A stretch of DNA of 64,000 bases. It comes from Bradyrhizobium sp. CCH5-F6 (GTDB taxonomy: Bacteria; Pseudomonadota; Alphaproteobacteria; Rhizobiales; Xanthobacteraceae). Every line of letters begins with the position of its first letter. Position 1 is the first letter of the stretch. Location of the stretch: the NCBI RefSeq assembly GCF_001556045.1, contig NZ_LSIC01000014.1:4790-68789 (forward strand), given 5' to 3'. The notes beneath the pieces are model-generated. The model was not told where the DNA came from. It did no database searches and saw nothing but the letters and a program-made list of their open reading frames with translations. The position numbers and the translations under genes are program-made. Of this stretch, positions 45,305-53,555 are shown in pieces.

Positions 45305-46360
45305 TCACCGCAGGCTGGCGTTGATCTTGTCCAGCACCGCCGAGCCCGGGCACAGCGAGTCCGCCTCCAGGCTGTTGAGCGGCGTCTCGACCGTGTTGAG
45401 ATGTTCGTGCAGGTCTTCCGCGTCGGGCTCGACATAGAGCAGGCCGGTGACGATCTGGCCCTTGGCGGCGTGCTTTTGCAGGAAGGTCATGGCTCCCAGC
45501 CGGTCATGCGGATCGTAGTCGGCGTCGATCTTGCGCAGCGCGATCTTGCTGCCGTCATGCTGCTCGACCACCTGCACCGTGCCGGGCGCATAGTCCACCG
45601 CGATCGGATCGCGGCCGACCAGCACGTCGAGCCGGTTCACGGCGTCATTGTGCTCGCGGACATAATCGAAGCTCTTGGTCGAGCCAGCGTGATTGTTGAA
45701 GGCGATGCAGGGGCTGATGACGTCGATGAAGGAGGCGCCCTTGTGGCGGATCGCGGCCGCGATCAGCGGCACCAGCTGGGTCTTGTCGCCGGAGAATGAG
45801 CGCGCGACGAAGGTGGCGCCGAGCTGCAGCGCGATCGCGACGAGGTCGATGGCGTTGTCGGTGTTGGTCACGCCCTTCTTGCTCTTCGAGCCGCGGTCGG
45901 CGGTCGCCGAGAACTGGCCCTTGGTCAGGCCGTAGACGCCATTGTTCTCGACGATGTAGGTCATGTTGACGCCGCGCCGGATCGAATGCGCGAACTGGCC
46001 GAAACCGATCGAGGCGGAATCGCCGTCGCCGGAGACGCCGAGATAGATCAGGTCGCGGTTGGCGAGGTTGGCGCCCGTGAGCACGCTCGGCATACGGCCG
46101 TGCACGGAGTTGAAGCCGTGCGAATTGCCGAGGAAATAGTCCGGCGTCTTGGACGAGCAGCCGATGCCGGAGATCTTCGCCACCCGATGCGGCTCAATCG
46201 AGAGCTCGTAGCAGGCCTCGATGATCGAGGCCGTGATCGAATCGTGGCCACAACCGGCACACAGCGTCGAGATCTTGCCCTCGTAGTCGCGATGCGTGTA
46301 GCCGAGCTCGTTCTTCTTGAGGCCCGGATGATGGAATTTCGGTTTTGCAATGTAGGTCAT
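45305..46360 (-). CDS. korB: 2-oxoacid:ferredoxin oxidoreductase subunit beta
   Basis: A 351-aa thiamine-pyrophosphate subunit. It has the Fe-S/TPP motif STLCAGCGHDSITASIIEA, SGIGCSSKTPDYFL, and the TPP-binding GDGDSASIGFGQFAHSIRRGVNMTYIVENNGVYGLTKGQ. With KorA it oxidatively decarboxylates 2-oxoglutarate or a related 2-oxoacid to the acyl-CoA, reducing ferredoxin. It lies 151 bases downstream of korA; a palindromic repeat occupies that gap. Substrate assignment to 2-oxoglutarate rests on similarity. Confidence 0.88.
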   Translation of the reverse strand: MTYIAKPKFHHPGLKKNELGYTHRDYEGKISTLCAGCGHDSITASIIEACYELSIEPHRVAKISGIGCSSKTPDYFLGNSHGFNSVHGRMPSVLTGANLANRDLIYLGVSGDGDSASIGFGQFAHSIRRGVNMTYIVENNGVYGLTKGQFSATADRGSKSKKGVTNTDNAIDLVAIALQLGATFVARSFSGDKTQLVPLIAAAIRHKGASFIDVISPCIAFNNHAGSTKSFDYVREHNDAVNRLDVLVGRDPIAVDYAPGTVQVVEQHDGSKIALRKIDADYDPHDRLGAMTFLQKHAAKGQIVTGLLYVEPDAEDLHEHLNTVETPLNSLEADSLCPGSAVLDKINASLR

Positions 46361-46413
46361 GACGTTCTCTCTCTAGCCTCGTCCGCCGCGTGGCAGGGTC
46401 GCACCTGGACTCC

Positions 46414-46491
46414 GTCATTGCGAGCGTAGCGAAGCAATCCAGACCGTATCCGCGGAAAGACGCTGGATTGCTTCGCTGCGCTCGCAATGAC
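46414..46491. repeat. gtcattgcgag palindromic repeat inside the kor operon
   Basis: A 78-base copy opens gtcattgcgagcg and closes cgctcgcaatgac, with inner gcaatccag / ctggattgc arms. It sits between korA and korB, genes that otherwise form one transcription unit, and could affect mRNA stability or relative expression. Confidence 0.8.
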
Positions 46492-46511
46492 GATGTCGAT
46501 GCGCTCTGCCA

Positions 46512-48359
46512 TCATGACACGGCCTTGCGGAGCGGGGTCACCTTGAGCTGATCCTGGTGGTCGCCAATGGCTTTCGCGATGAAGCGGGCGGTGATCGGTG
46601 TGCCGTCGTAGTGCACGATCGGCACGAGGCGGACCGGATCGATGCCGTTCTCGTTGACGATGAGCTGGCGCAGCTGGCTGTCGCGGTTCTGCTCGACCAC
46701 GTAGACGAAATCGTGCTCGGCGAGGAAGCTCGCGACGCTTGAGTGGAACGGGAAGGCGCGGATGCGCAGGCGGTCGAGCTGATGCCCGCGCGCCTCGAGC
46801 AGTCCGATCGCCTCGTCCATCGCCGGCGAAGTCGAGCCGAAGTAGATCACGCCATATTTGGTCGGCCGTTCCGCATTGGCTTGCAGCGGCCGCGGCACGA
46901 GGTCCTGCGCGGTCTCGAACTTGCGCACCAGGCGCTGCATGTTGTCGGCATAGACCGAGCCTTCCTCCGAGTAGCGCGCATAGCGATCGCGCGAGGTGCC
47001 GCGGGTGAAGTAGGAGCCCTTGGTCGGATGCGTGCCGGGATAGGTGCGGTAGGGAATGCCGTCGCCGTCGACGTCCAGATAACGGCCGAAGTCGCGGCCC
47101 TCCTCCAGCATCTCCGCGGTCATGATCTTGCCGCGGTCATACTGCTTGGCGTCGTCCCATTTCAGCGGACGGCAAAGCCGGTGGTTCATGCCGATGTCGA
47201 GGTCGAGCATCAGGAAGATCGTGGTCTGGAGTCGCTCGGCGAGGTCGAACGCTGCGGCGGCGAACTCGAAGGCTTCGGCCGGATCCTCCGGGAACAGCAG
47301 CACATGCTTGGTGTCGCCATGCGAGGCATAGGCGCAGGCGATGATGTCGCATTGCTGGGTGCGGGTCGGCATGCCCGTGGAGGGGCCAGCGCGCTGGATG
47401 TTCATGATCACGGCAGGGATCTCGGCGAAATAGGACAGGCCGATGAACTCCGTCATCAGCGAGATGCCAGGGCCTGATGTCGCGGTGAAGGCACGGGCGC
47501 CGTTCCAGGACGCGCCGATGACGATGCCGATCGAGGCCAGCTCGTCCTCGCCCTGCACGATCGCGTACTTTGCCTTGCCCGTCTCCGGGTCGTGCCGGTA
47601 CTTTTTGCAGTGGGCGGTGAAGGCCTCCGCCACCGACGAGGACGGCGTGATCGGGTACCACGCGCATACGGTGGCGCCGCCATAGACGGCGCCGAGCGCG
47701 GCGGCGCTGTTGCCTTCTATGAAGATGCGGTCGCCAACCTTGTCGGACTTCTTCACCCTGAGCCCGATCGGGCATTTCAGGTTTTGCAGCGCCCAGTCGC
47801 GGCCGAGATGCAGCGCGTGGACGTTGGAGGAGAGCAGCTTCTCCTTGCCCTTGTACTGCTCGCCGATCAGCTGCTCGATCAGCCTCGGGTCCATGTCGAG
47901 CAGCGCACTGAGCGCGCCGAGATAGATGATGTTCTTGAACAGCTGGCGCTGGCGCGGATCGGTATAGGTCGAATTGGTGATGGCGGTCAGCGGCACGCCG
48001 ATCACCGTGATGTCGTCGCGGAATTTGGTCGACGGCATCGGCTTGGTGGAATCGTAGAACAGATAGCCGCCGGGCTCGATGCCGGCGACGTCCTTGTCCC
48101 AGGTTTGCGGGTTCATCGCCACCATCATGTCGACGCCGCCGCGGGCGCCGAGATGGCCGGCTTCCGTCACCCGCACCTCGTACCAGGTCGGCAGGCCCTG
48201 GATGTTGGAGGGGAAGATGTTGCGCGGAGACACCGGAACGCCATGGCGCAGGATCGCGCGCGCGAACATCTCGTTGGCGCTGGCCGAGCCCGAGCCGTTG
48301 ACGTTGGCGAAACGGACGACGAAGTCGTTTACGCTGCTGATCGGCTTTTTGTCGGACAT
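46512..48359 (-). CDS. korA: 2-oxoacid:acceptor oxidoreductase subunit alpha
   Basis: A 615-aa subunit in which the gamma domain (about 1-190, DFVVRFANVNGSGSASANEMFARAI) is fused to the alpha pyrimidine-binding domains (FIEGNSAAALGAVYGGATVCAWYPITPSSS, TATSGPGISLMTEFIGLSYFAEIPAVI). It pairs with korB. The true ATG is at 48359; an upstream extension would lie within the preceding gene. Its 5' end overlaps the 3' end of the FAD/Fe-S gene by 31 bases, which suggests coupling. Confidence 0.9.
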   Translation of the reverse strand: MSDKKPISSVNDFVVRFANVNGSGSASANEMFARAILRHGVPVSPRNIFPSNIQGLPTWYEVRVTEAGHLGARGGVDMMVAMNPQTWDKDVAGIEPGGYLFYDSTKPMPSTKFRDDITVIGVPLTAITNSTYTDPRQRQLFKNIIYLGALSALLDMDPRLIEQLIGEQYKGKEKLLSSNVHALHLGRDWALQNLKCPIGLRVKKSDKVGDRIFIEGNSAAALGAVYGGATVCAWYPITPSSSVAEAFTAHCKKYRHDPETGKAKYAIVQGEDELASIGIVIGASWNGARAFTATSGPGISLMTEFIGLSYFAEIPAVIMNIQRAGPSTGMPTRTQQCDIIACAYASHGDTKHVLLFPEDPAEAFEFAAAAFDLAERLQTTIFLMLDLDIGMNHRLCRPLKWDDAKQYDRGKIMTAEMLEEGRDFGRYLDVDGDGIPYRTYPGTHPTKGSYFTRGTSRDRYARYSEEGSVYADNMQRLVRKFETAQDLVPRPLQANAERPTKYGVIYFGSTSPAMDEAIGLLEARGHQLDRLRIRAFPFHSSVASFLAEHDFVYVVEQNRDSQLRQLIVNENGIDPVRLVPIVHYDGTPITARFIAKAIGDHQDQLKVTPLRKAVS

Positions 48360-50128
48360 GTCGAACCTGCGTGGGTCATTTCGATGAAATATTTCTGCAT
48401 GTCCCAGGCACCGGTGGGACAACGCTCGGCGCACAGCCCGCAATGCAGGCAGACGTCCTCGTCCTTGACCATGACGCGCCCGGTCTTGAGATCGGAGGAG
48501 ACGTAGAGGTCCTGGTCGGGATGCAGTGAGGGCGCCTTCAGGCGCTGGCGCAGGTCGCTTTCCTCGCCATTGGCCGTGAAGGTGATGCAATCCATCGGGC
48601 AGATGTCGACGCAGGCATCGCACTCGATGCAGAGCGAGGTCGAGAACACCGTTTGCACGTCGCAGTTCAGGCAGCGCTCGGCTTCGCCCAACGCCAGCTT
48701 GACGTCGTAGCCGAGCTCGACCTCGGCGCGGATGTCCTTCAGCGCGACGACCTTGTCGCGATGCGGTACCTTGTAGCGCTTGTCGAGCGAGATGTCGTTG
48801 TCATAGCTCCATTCGTGGATGCCCATCTTCTGGGACGAGACCTGCACGTCGGGCAGGGGGCGCTCGCTGATGTCTTCGCCCGAGAGCATCTTGTGGATCG
48901 ACAGCGCGGCGTCGTGGCCTTGCGCGACCGCCCAGATGATGTTTTTCGGGCCGAACGCGGCGTCGCCGCCGAAAAACACCTTCGGGTTGGTCGAGACGAA
49001 GGTGTTCGGATCGACCTTGGGCATGTGCCATTTGTCGAACTCGATGCCGCAATCCTGCTCGATCCAGGGGAAGGCGTTCTCCTGGCCGACGGCGACCAGC
49101 ACGTCGTCGCATGCGATGGTCTGGTCCGGCTCGCCTGATGGCACGAGGTTGCGGCGGCCCTTGGCGTCGTATTCGGCCTTCACCTTCTGGAAGGTGATGC
49201 CGGTGAGCTTGCCGCCCTCATGCACGAAGGCGACCGGAACCATGAAATTGAGGATCGGGATGTCCTCGTGGATCGCGTCCTCCTTTTCCCAGGGTGAGGC
49301 CTTCATCTCCTCGAAGCCGGAGCGCACGACGACCTTGACGTCTTCGCCGCCGAGCCGGCGCGCGGTGCGGCAGCAATCCATCGCGGTGTTGCCGCCGCCG
49401 AGCACGATGACGCGCTTGCCGATCTTGTCGGTGTGGCCGAACGAGACCGAGGCCAGCCATTCGATGCCGATGTGGATGTTGGCCGCTGCTTCCTTGCGGC
49501 CGGGAATGTCGAGCTCGCGGCCGCGCGGCGCGCCGGAGCCGACGAAGATCGCATCGTATCTCTCCGCAAGCAGCGCCTTCATGCTGTCGATGCGGTGCCC
49601 GCCCCTAAAGTCGACGCCGAGACCCAGGATGTAGCCGGTCTCCTCGTCGATCACCGAATTGGGCAGGCGGAATTTCGGGATCTGCGTGCGCATCATGCCG
49701 CCCGCTTCCGGATCGGCATCGAACACCGTGCAGTGATAGCCGAGCGGCGCGAGATCGCGCGCCACCGTCAGCGAGGCCGGACCGCCGCCGACCAGCGCGA
49801 CGCGCTTGCCGTTCTTCGCTACGGGGCGCGGCAGGCGCTGCCTGATGTCGTCCTTAAAGTCCGCGGCGACCCGCTTGAGGCGGCAGATCGCCACCGGATT
49901 CTCCTCGACGCGTCCGCGCCGGCACGCCGGCTCGCAGGGGCGATCGCAGGTGCGTCCCAGGATTCCGGGAAACACGTTCGATTTCCAGTTGATCATATAG
50001 GCGTCGCTGTAGCGGCCTTGTGCGATCAGTCGGATATATTCGGGAACCGGGGTGTGCGCAGGACAGGCCCATTGGCAATCGACCACTTTGTGAAAGTAGT
50101 CGGGGGCCGCGATATCGGTCGGTTTCAT
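48329..50128 (-). CDS. GltD-like FAD-dependent oxidoreductase with 4Fe-4S ferredoxin domain
   Basis: A 599-aa protein built like a glutamate synthase small subunit. The N-terminal helical Fe-S domain (CQWACPAHTPVPEYI, GRTCDRPCEPACRR) precedes FAD (VALVGGGPASLTVARDL) and NAD(P)H (VIVLGGGNTAMDCCRTA) binding domains. The C-terminus adds two 4Fe-4S motifs, CIECDACVDICPMDC and CLHCGLCAERCPTGAW. It is the first gene of an operon with korA and korB, so it probably passes electrons between ferredoxin and NAD(P)H for the 2-oxoacid oxidoreductase. It is not a complete glutamate synthase: no large subunit is present. Confidence 0.88.
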   Translation of the reverse strand: MKPTDIAAPDYFHKVVDCQWACPAHTPVPEYIRLIAQGRYSDAYMINWKSNVFPGILGRTCDRPCEPACRRGRVEENPVAICRLKRVAADFKDDIRQRLPRPVAKNGKRVALVGGGPASLTVARDLAPLGYHCTVFDADPEAGGMMRTQIPKFRLPNSVIDEETGYILGLGVDFRGGHRIDSMKALLAERYDAIFVGSGAPRGRELDIPGRKEAAANIHIGIEWLASVSFGHTDKIGKRVIVLGGGNTAMDCCRTARRLGGEDVKVVVRSGFEEMKASPWEKEDAIHEDIPILNFMVPVAFVHEGGKLTGITFQKVKAEYDAKGRRNLVPSGEPDQTIACDDVLVAVGQENAFPWIEQDCGIEFDKWHMPKVDPNTFVSTNPKVFFGGDAAFGPKNIIWAVAQGHDAALSIHKMLSGEDISERPLPDVQVSSQKMGIHEWSYDNDISLDKRYKVPHRDKVVALKDIRAEVELGYDVKLALGEAERCLNCDVQTVFSTSLCIECDACVDICPMDCITFTANGEESDLRQRLKAPSLHPDQDLYVSSDLKTGRVMVKDEDVCLHCGLCAERCPTGAWDMQKYFIEMTHAGSTCPTKSRSAA

Positions 50129-50369
50129 TCCTACCCTGTCCGCGCAGGCTGAAAGACCCCGCGGCCTTTTTTGTTGAGCGTGGCGGACGCTTAGCGCGTC
50201 TCGATCTGGTTTCTGAATGACGTCATTGGGTTAGCTTATTAGAACCGTTCCGAAGTACAACGGCAAATTTGCGCGCTTTCCTTCTTTCATGGGAGCTACG
50301 CGTGCACAGCATTAACGACGCGCGCGGATAGATGCGGCAGTGCAGCATGTTGCGGTGCGCATGAGCGCG

Positions 50370-51047
50370 TCAGCCGCGCGCGATGTCGCTCTTCGCAAGG
50401 TCCCACATCAGGTTGTAGGTGCCGACCGAGATCGGAAGCGGGAAGGGCGCAGCAGCCGGTCCGGTAAAGCGCTCGGCGATCACGGCCGAGACTGCGCCGA
50501 CATGCGTGCCGTCGATCAGAACGAACCAGTCGCGTGCGCCCTCGTTGCGCACGGCCGGAATGCCCGCCGTCGCGCCCGACAATTCCGCTTCGCTTTCGAG
50601 CAGATGCATCGAGATGATGCCGTCGCACTCTTCGGGCCTGAGCTTGTCTTGCAGTGCATCACGCCACGGTGCCGCATTGTCCGGCGTCGGCCGCAGCCGC
50701 ACCATCCCGAGCGCAGCGCCACGGCCGGTGCCGTTGCTGACGGTGATCCGCGCAACGACGCGGAGCATGTCCTTGAAGCGCGCCATGGTCCGGCGCGACC
50801 AGTCGGTCTGATTGGCGAGCCGCGCCCGATAGGCAGGGCTGTCGAGCACGTCGAGCGTCGCGGTCGAGTACAGCGAGAGATATCTGGGATTGGCGGCATG
50901 CGCGACATAGCGCCGCGCTTCCAGGAATCCGTCGATCGCGACGCGCTCTTCCAGATGCTCGCGATCGTACCAGCGGTTGAAATCGGCCTCATCGGATGCG
51001 TCGATATTCATCGACGTCAGCAGCATGCCTTTCCCGGCGAGCGGCAT
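50370..51047 (-). CDS. Conserved hypothetical protein, dimeric alpha/beta-barrel type (DUF4286-like)
   Basis: A 225-aa protein with two related halves. The first has LTSMNIDASDEADFNRWYDREHLEERVAIDGFLEARRYV, the second GIISMHLLESEAELSG and ARDWFVLIDGTHVGA. The pattern of a short strand followed by an N-W-Y-D-x-E-H helix recalls EthD/ABM-like ferredoxin folds. There is no signal peptide. It starts 16 bases after the proline iminopeptidase stop on the same strand, so it may be the last gene of the PQQ operon. Function unknown. Confidence 0.72.
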   Translation of the reverse strand: MPLAGKGMLLTSMNIDASDEADFNRWYDREHLEERVAIDGFLEARRYVAHAANPRYLSLYSTATLDVLDSPAYRARLANQTDWSRRTMARFKDMLRVVARITVSNGTGRGAALGMVRLRPTPDNAAPWRDALQDKLRPEECDGIISMHLLESEAELSGATAGIPAVRNEGARDWFVLIDGTHVGAVSAVIAERFTGPAAAPFPLPISVGTYNLMWDLAKSDIARG

Positions 51048-51063
51048 TTTCTTGTTGTCCTTG

Positions 51064-52050
51064 CTATCGCGCGACCCTGGACGCGAGATCCGCGATCGAC
51101 TTCATGACCGCGTCCCTCACGCCGGCATCATAGAGCGAATGCCCGGCGCCTTCCACGATGCGAAGCTCGGAACCCGGCCATGCTTTCGTGAGTGCCTGCG
51201 ATGTCTCGGGCGGGCACAACAGGTCGTAGCGGCCCTGCACGATGATGCCGGGAATGCCGGAGAGCCGCCCCGCGTTCCGCAGCAGCTGGTTCTCGGTCAT
51301 GAAGGAGTTGTTGACGAAATAATGCGCCTCCATGAACGGCGTCGCCGGCAGCGTGCGCCAGACGTTCAGCGAGGCCAGATCCAGCCGCGTCCTCGCCGGC
51401 TTGTGCTCGGACAAGGCGCGTTCGGTGTCGTGCCAGGCCCGCGCCGCGGAGCCGTGCACGGCCGGATCGGCGTCGAGGATGCGGCGCCAATAGGCCTCTA
51501 TCGGCCGGTCTCGCTCCTCGGGCGGCAGCACGCTCAGAAAATCCTCGTACAGCGCGGGATAGAATTGCGACAGGCGCGCGGTGAACGCTGTCTCGACCTC
51601 GGCCCGCGTGCCGAGGAACGTCGCGCGCAGCGCGATGCCGCTGACGCGCTCCGGATGCGCCTCGGCATAAGCCAGCGCGAGCGTCGCACCCCAGGAGCCG
51701 CCGACGACCATCCAGCGTGTGATGCCGAACTTCTCGCGGATCTTTTCCATGTCCGCGACGAGATGCGCCGTCGTGTTGTGCGCGCGCGATCCCTTGGGAC
51801 GGCTGCGGCCGCAGCCGCGCTGGTCGAACAGCACGGCATGAAAACGATCGGGGTCGAACAGCCGGCGATGGTCGGGCTGGCAGCCGGAGCCCGGCCCGCC
51901 ATGCAGATAGACCGCAGGGATGCCATCGGCGCGGCCGACGCTCTCGACATGGAGCTCATGGCCGTCGCCGACGTCGAGCATGTCGGAGGTCAGCGGCGCA
52001 AAGGGATCGGCACGTCCAACGGAAGCGGCCGCGTCGGCGTCAGGCATCAT
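51064..52050 (-). CDS. pip: Proline iminopeptidase (alpha/beta hydrolase, S33)
   Basis: A protein of about 328 aa that fits PIP, which removes N-terminal proline from peptides. It has the oxyanion stretch YLHGGPGSGCQPDHRRLFDP, DQRGCGRSRP, nucleophile Ser119 in VGGSWGATLALAYAEAHPERV, Asp in GRYDLLCPPE and His in GAGHSLYDAG. Two adjacent ATGs (52050, 52047) overlap the pqqE stop by 11 or 8 bases, indicating translational coupling with the PQQ genes. The longer frame up to 52188 is within pqqE. Confidence 0.87.
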   Translation of the reverse strand: MMPDADAAASVGRADPFAPLTSDMLDVGDGHELHVESVGRADGIPAVYLHGGPGSGCQPDHRRLFDPDRFHAVLFDQRGCGRSRPKGSRAHNTTAHLVADMEKIREKFGITRWMVVGGSWGATLALAYAEAHPERVSGIALRATFLGTRAEVETAFTARLSQFYPALYEDFLSVLPPEERDRPIEAYWRRILDADPAVHGSAARAWHDTERALSEHKPARTRLDLASLNVWRTLPATPFMEAHYFVNNSFMTENQLLRNAGRLSGIPGIIVQGRYDLLCPPETSQALTKAWPGSELRIVEGAGHSLYDAGVRDAVMKSIADLASRVAR

Positions 52051-53236
52051 TCCCGGATTCCAGAGTGCCGCCGGCGAAGTTGCGATAGAGGAAGCGGCTG
52101 GTCTCGCCCTCCGCCTCGCGCTCGGCCTGCTTGAAGATGGTCTCGTGCAGCGGCGACAGCGCGCAGGCCGGATCGGTGTTGGCGGCATCGCCCGTCAGCG
52201 CGAAGGCTTGGCAGCGGCAGCCGCCGAAATCGATCTCGCGGAACTCGCAGGACTTGCACGGCTCCTTCATCCAGCCGGTGCCGCGATAGCGGTTGAAGGC
52301 CTCCGAGTTCTGCCAGATCCAGGCGATCGAATGGTTGGAGCGCACGGATTCGAAGTCGAGCCCGGTGATGCTCTCGGCGGCGTGGCAGGGCAGCACCCTG
52401 CCGGCGGGCGAGATGTTGAAGAACTGCCGGCCCCATCCGCCCATGCATTTCTTCGGCCGCAACGCATAATAATCGGGAACGACGTAGTCGATCGTCAGCC
52501 GGCCCTTGAGCCGCTCGCGCGCCTCCTCGACGATGCGGGTGCACTCGTCGAGCTGCGCCACGGTCGGCATCAAGGCGGCGCGGTTCTTCAGCGCCCAGCC
52601 GTAATATTGCACGTTGGCGACCTCGAGCCGGTCGGCGTCGAGATCGAGCGACATCTGGATGATCTCGGGCAGCTGGTGCAGGTTCTGCCGGTGCATCACC
52701 GCGTTCACGGTGAGGGGCAGATCGAGCTCGCGCGTCCATTTGGCCACTTCGAGCTTCTTGCGGTGGCCACCCTTGTAGCCGGCAACGCGATCGGCGAGGC
52801 CTTCCTCGATGCCCTGGAAAGAAATCTGCACATGGCAGAGCCCGGCATCTGCGAGATCGCTGAGCTTCTCGCGGGTCAGCAGCACGGCCGAGGTGATCAG
52901 ATTTGTATAGAGGCCGGCGTCGCTGGCATGCTTGACCAGCTCGACCAGATCTTTCCGCGCGGTCGGCTCGCCGCCGGAGAAATGGACCTGGAGCACGCCG
53001 ATCTCGGCAAGCTCGCTCAGGACCCTCTTCCACTCTTCCGTGGTCAGCTCCTTGCCGGAGCGGTCGAGCTCGACCGGGTTGGAGCAATAGGGGCATTGCA
53101 GCGGGCAGCGATGGGTGATCTCGAGCAGCACCGCGAGCGGAATGCCAAACGTCTCCGCCGTCGAGCGCTGCTTCTCCAGCACCGCGAGGCTGTCGCTGGT
53201 GTCGGGCGGGATGGGATTGCCGAGCACATCGCTCAT
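52040..53236 (-). CDS. pqqE: PQQ biosynthesis radical SAM protein PqqE
   Basis: A 398-aa radical SAM enzyme that cross-links the Glu and Tyr of PqqA, the first committed step to pyrroloquinoline quinone. The SAM cluster motif CPLQCPYC (Cys44, Cys48, Cys51) is in the N-terminal barrel; the C-terminal SPASM region has clustered cysteines (CMGGWGRQ, CHAAES, CKSCEFREIDFGGCRCQAF). It overlaps pqqD by four bases and the downstream peptidase by about ten. Confidence 0.96.
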   Translation of the reverse strand: MSDVLGNPIPPDTSDSLAVLEKQRSTAETFGIPLAVLLEITHRCPLQCPYCSNPVELDRSGKELTTEEWKRVLSELAEIGVLQVHFSGGEPTARKDLVELVKHASDAGLYTNLITSAVLLTREKLSDLADAGLCHVQISFQGIEEGLADRVAGYKGGHRKKLEVAKWTRELDLPLTVNAVMHRQNLHQLPEIIQMSLDLDADRLEVANVQYYGWALKNRAALMPTVAQLDECTRIVEEARERLKGRLTIDYVVPDYYALRPKKCMGGWGRQFFNISPAGRVLPCHAAESITGLDFESVRSNHSIAWIWQNSEAFNRYRGTGWMKEPCKSCEFREIDFGGCRCQAFALTGDAANTDPACALSPLHETIFKQAEREAEGETSRFLYRNFAGGTLESGNDA

Positions 53237-53544
53237 GACGTCTTCTCCCGGGCCTCCGTGAGGAAGCCCTTGTCGGCGAGGTCCTGCAGCATGGCGATGA
53301 CGTCGGCGAGGATCGCCTCGCGCGGCGCTGCGTATTTCGCAGCCAACTGATCGGCGACGTCGCCGACATTGCGCTCGCCGTCGCAGAGCTGCAAGACCTC
53401 GACTGCAATCTCGTCCGGCGCCAGCACTCGTTCCGGCGCCAGGATCACCCAGACCTGTCGCGTCTCGTCATATCTGAGCTTGGCGTGCCGCGGCAGCACG
53501 GGGCGGCTTGCCTCGCTGACGCTGATGTTCCGCGGCCCGGCCAT
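53233..53544 (-). CDS. pqqD: PQQ biosynthesis peptide chaperone PqqD
   Basis: A 103-aa PqqD that binds PqqA and presents it to PqqE. It shows RPVLPRHAKLRYDETRQVWVILAPERVL, then AVEVLQLCDGERNVGDVADQLAAKYAAP and a C-terminal helix. The ATG at 53544 begins the family N-terminus; the longer frame up to 53670 is within pqqC. It ends in a 4-base overlap with pqqE. Confidence 0.93.
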   Translation of the reverse strand: MAGPRNISVSEASRPVLPRHAKLRYDETRQVWVILAPERVLAPDEIAVEVLQLCDGERNVGDVADQLAAKYAAPREAILADVIAMLQDLADKGFLTEAREKTS

Positions 53545-53555
53545 CGTTCGTGTCC

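Noticed and set aside
48329..50128. Glutamate synthase small subunit (gltD)
   Set aside because: The fold matches, but the extra C-terminal ferredoxin motifs, the operon with korA/korB and the lack of gltB argue for a different electron-transfer role.
50247..50251. GGAAC on the minus strand upstream of the kor operon as a stress promoter
   Set aside because: The required TT is absent 18-19 bases downstream.
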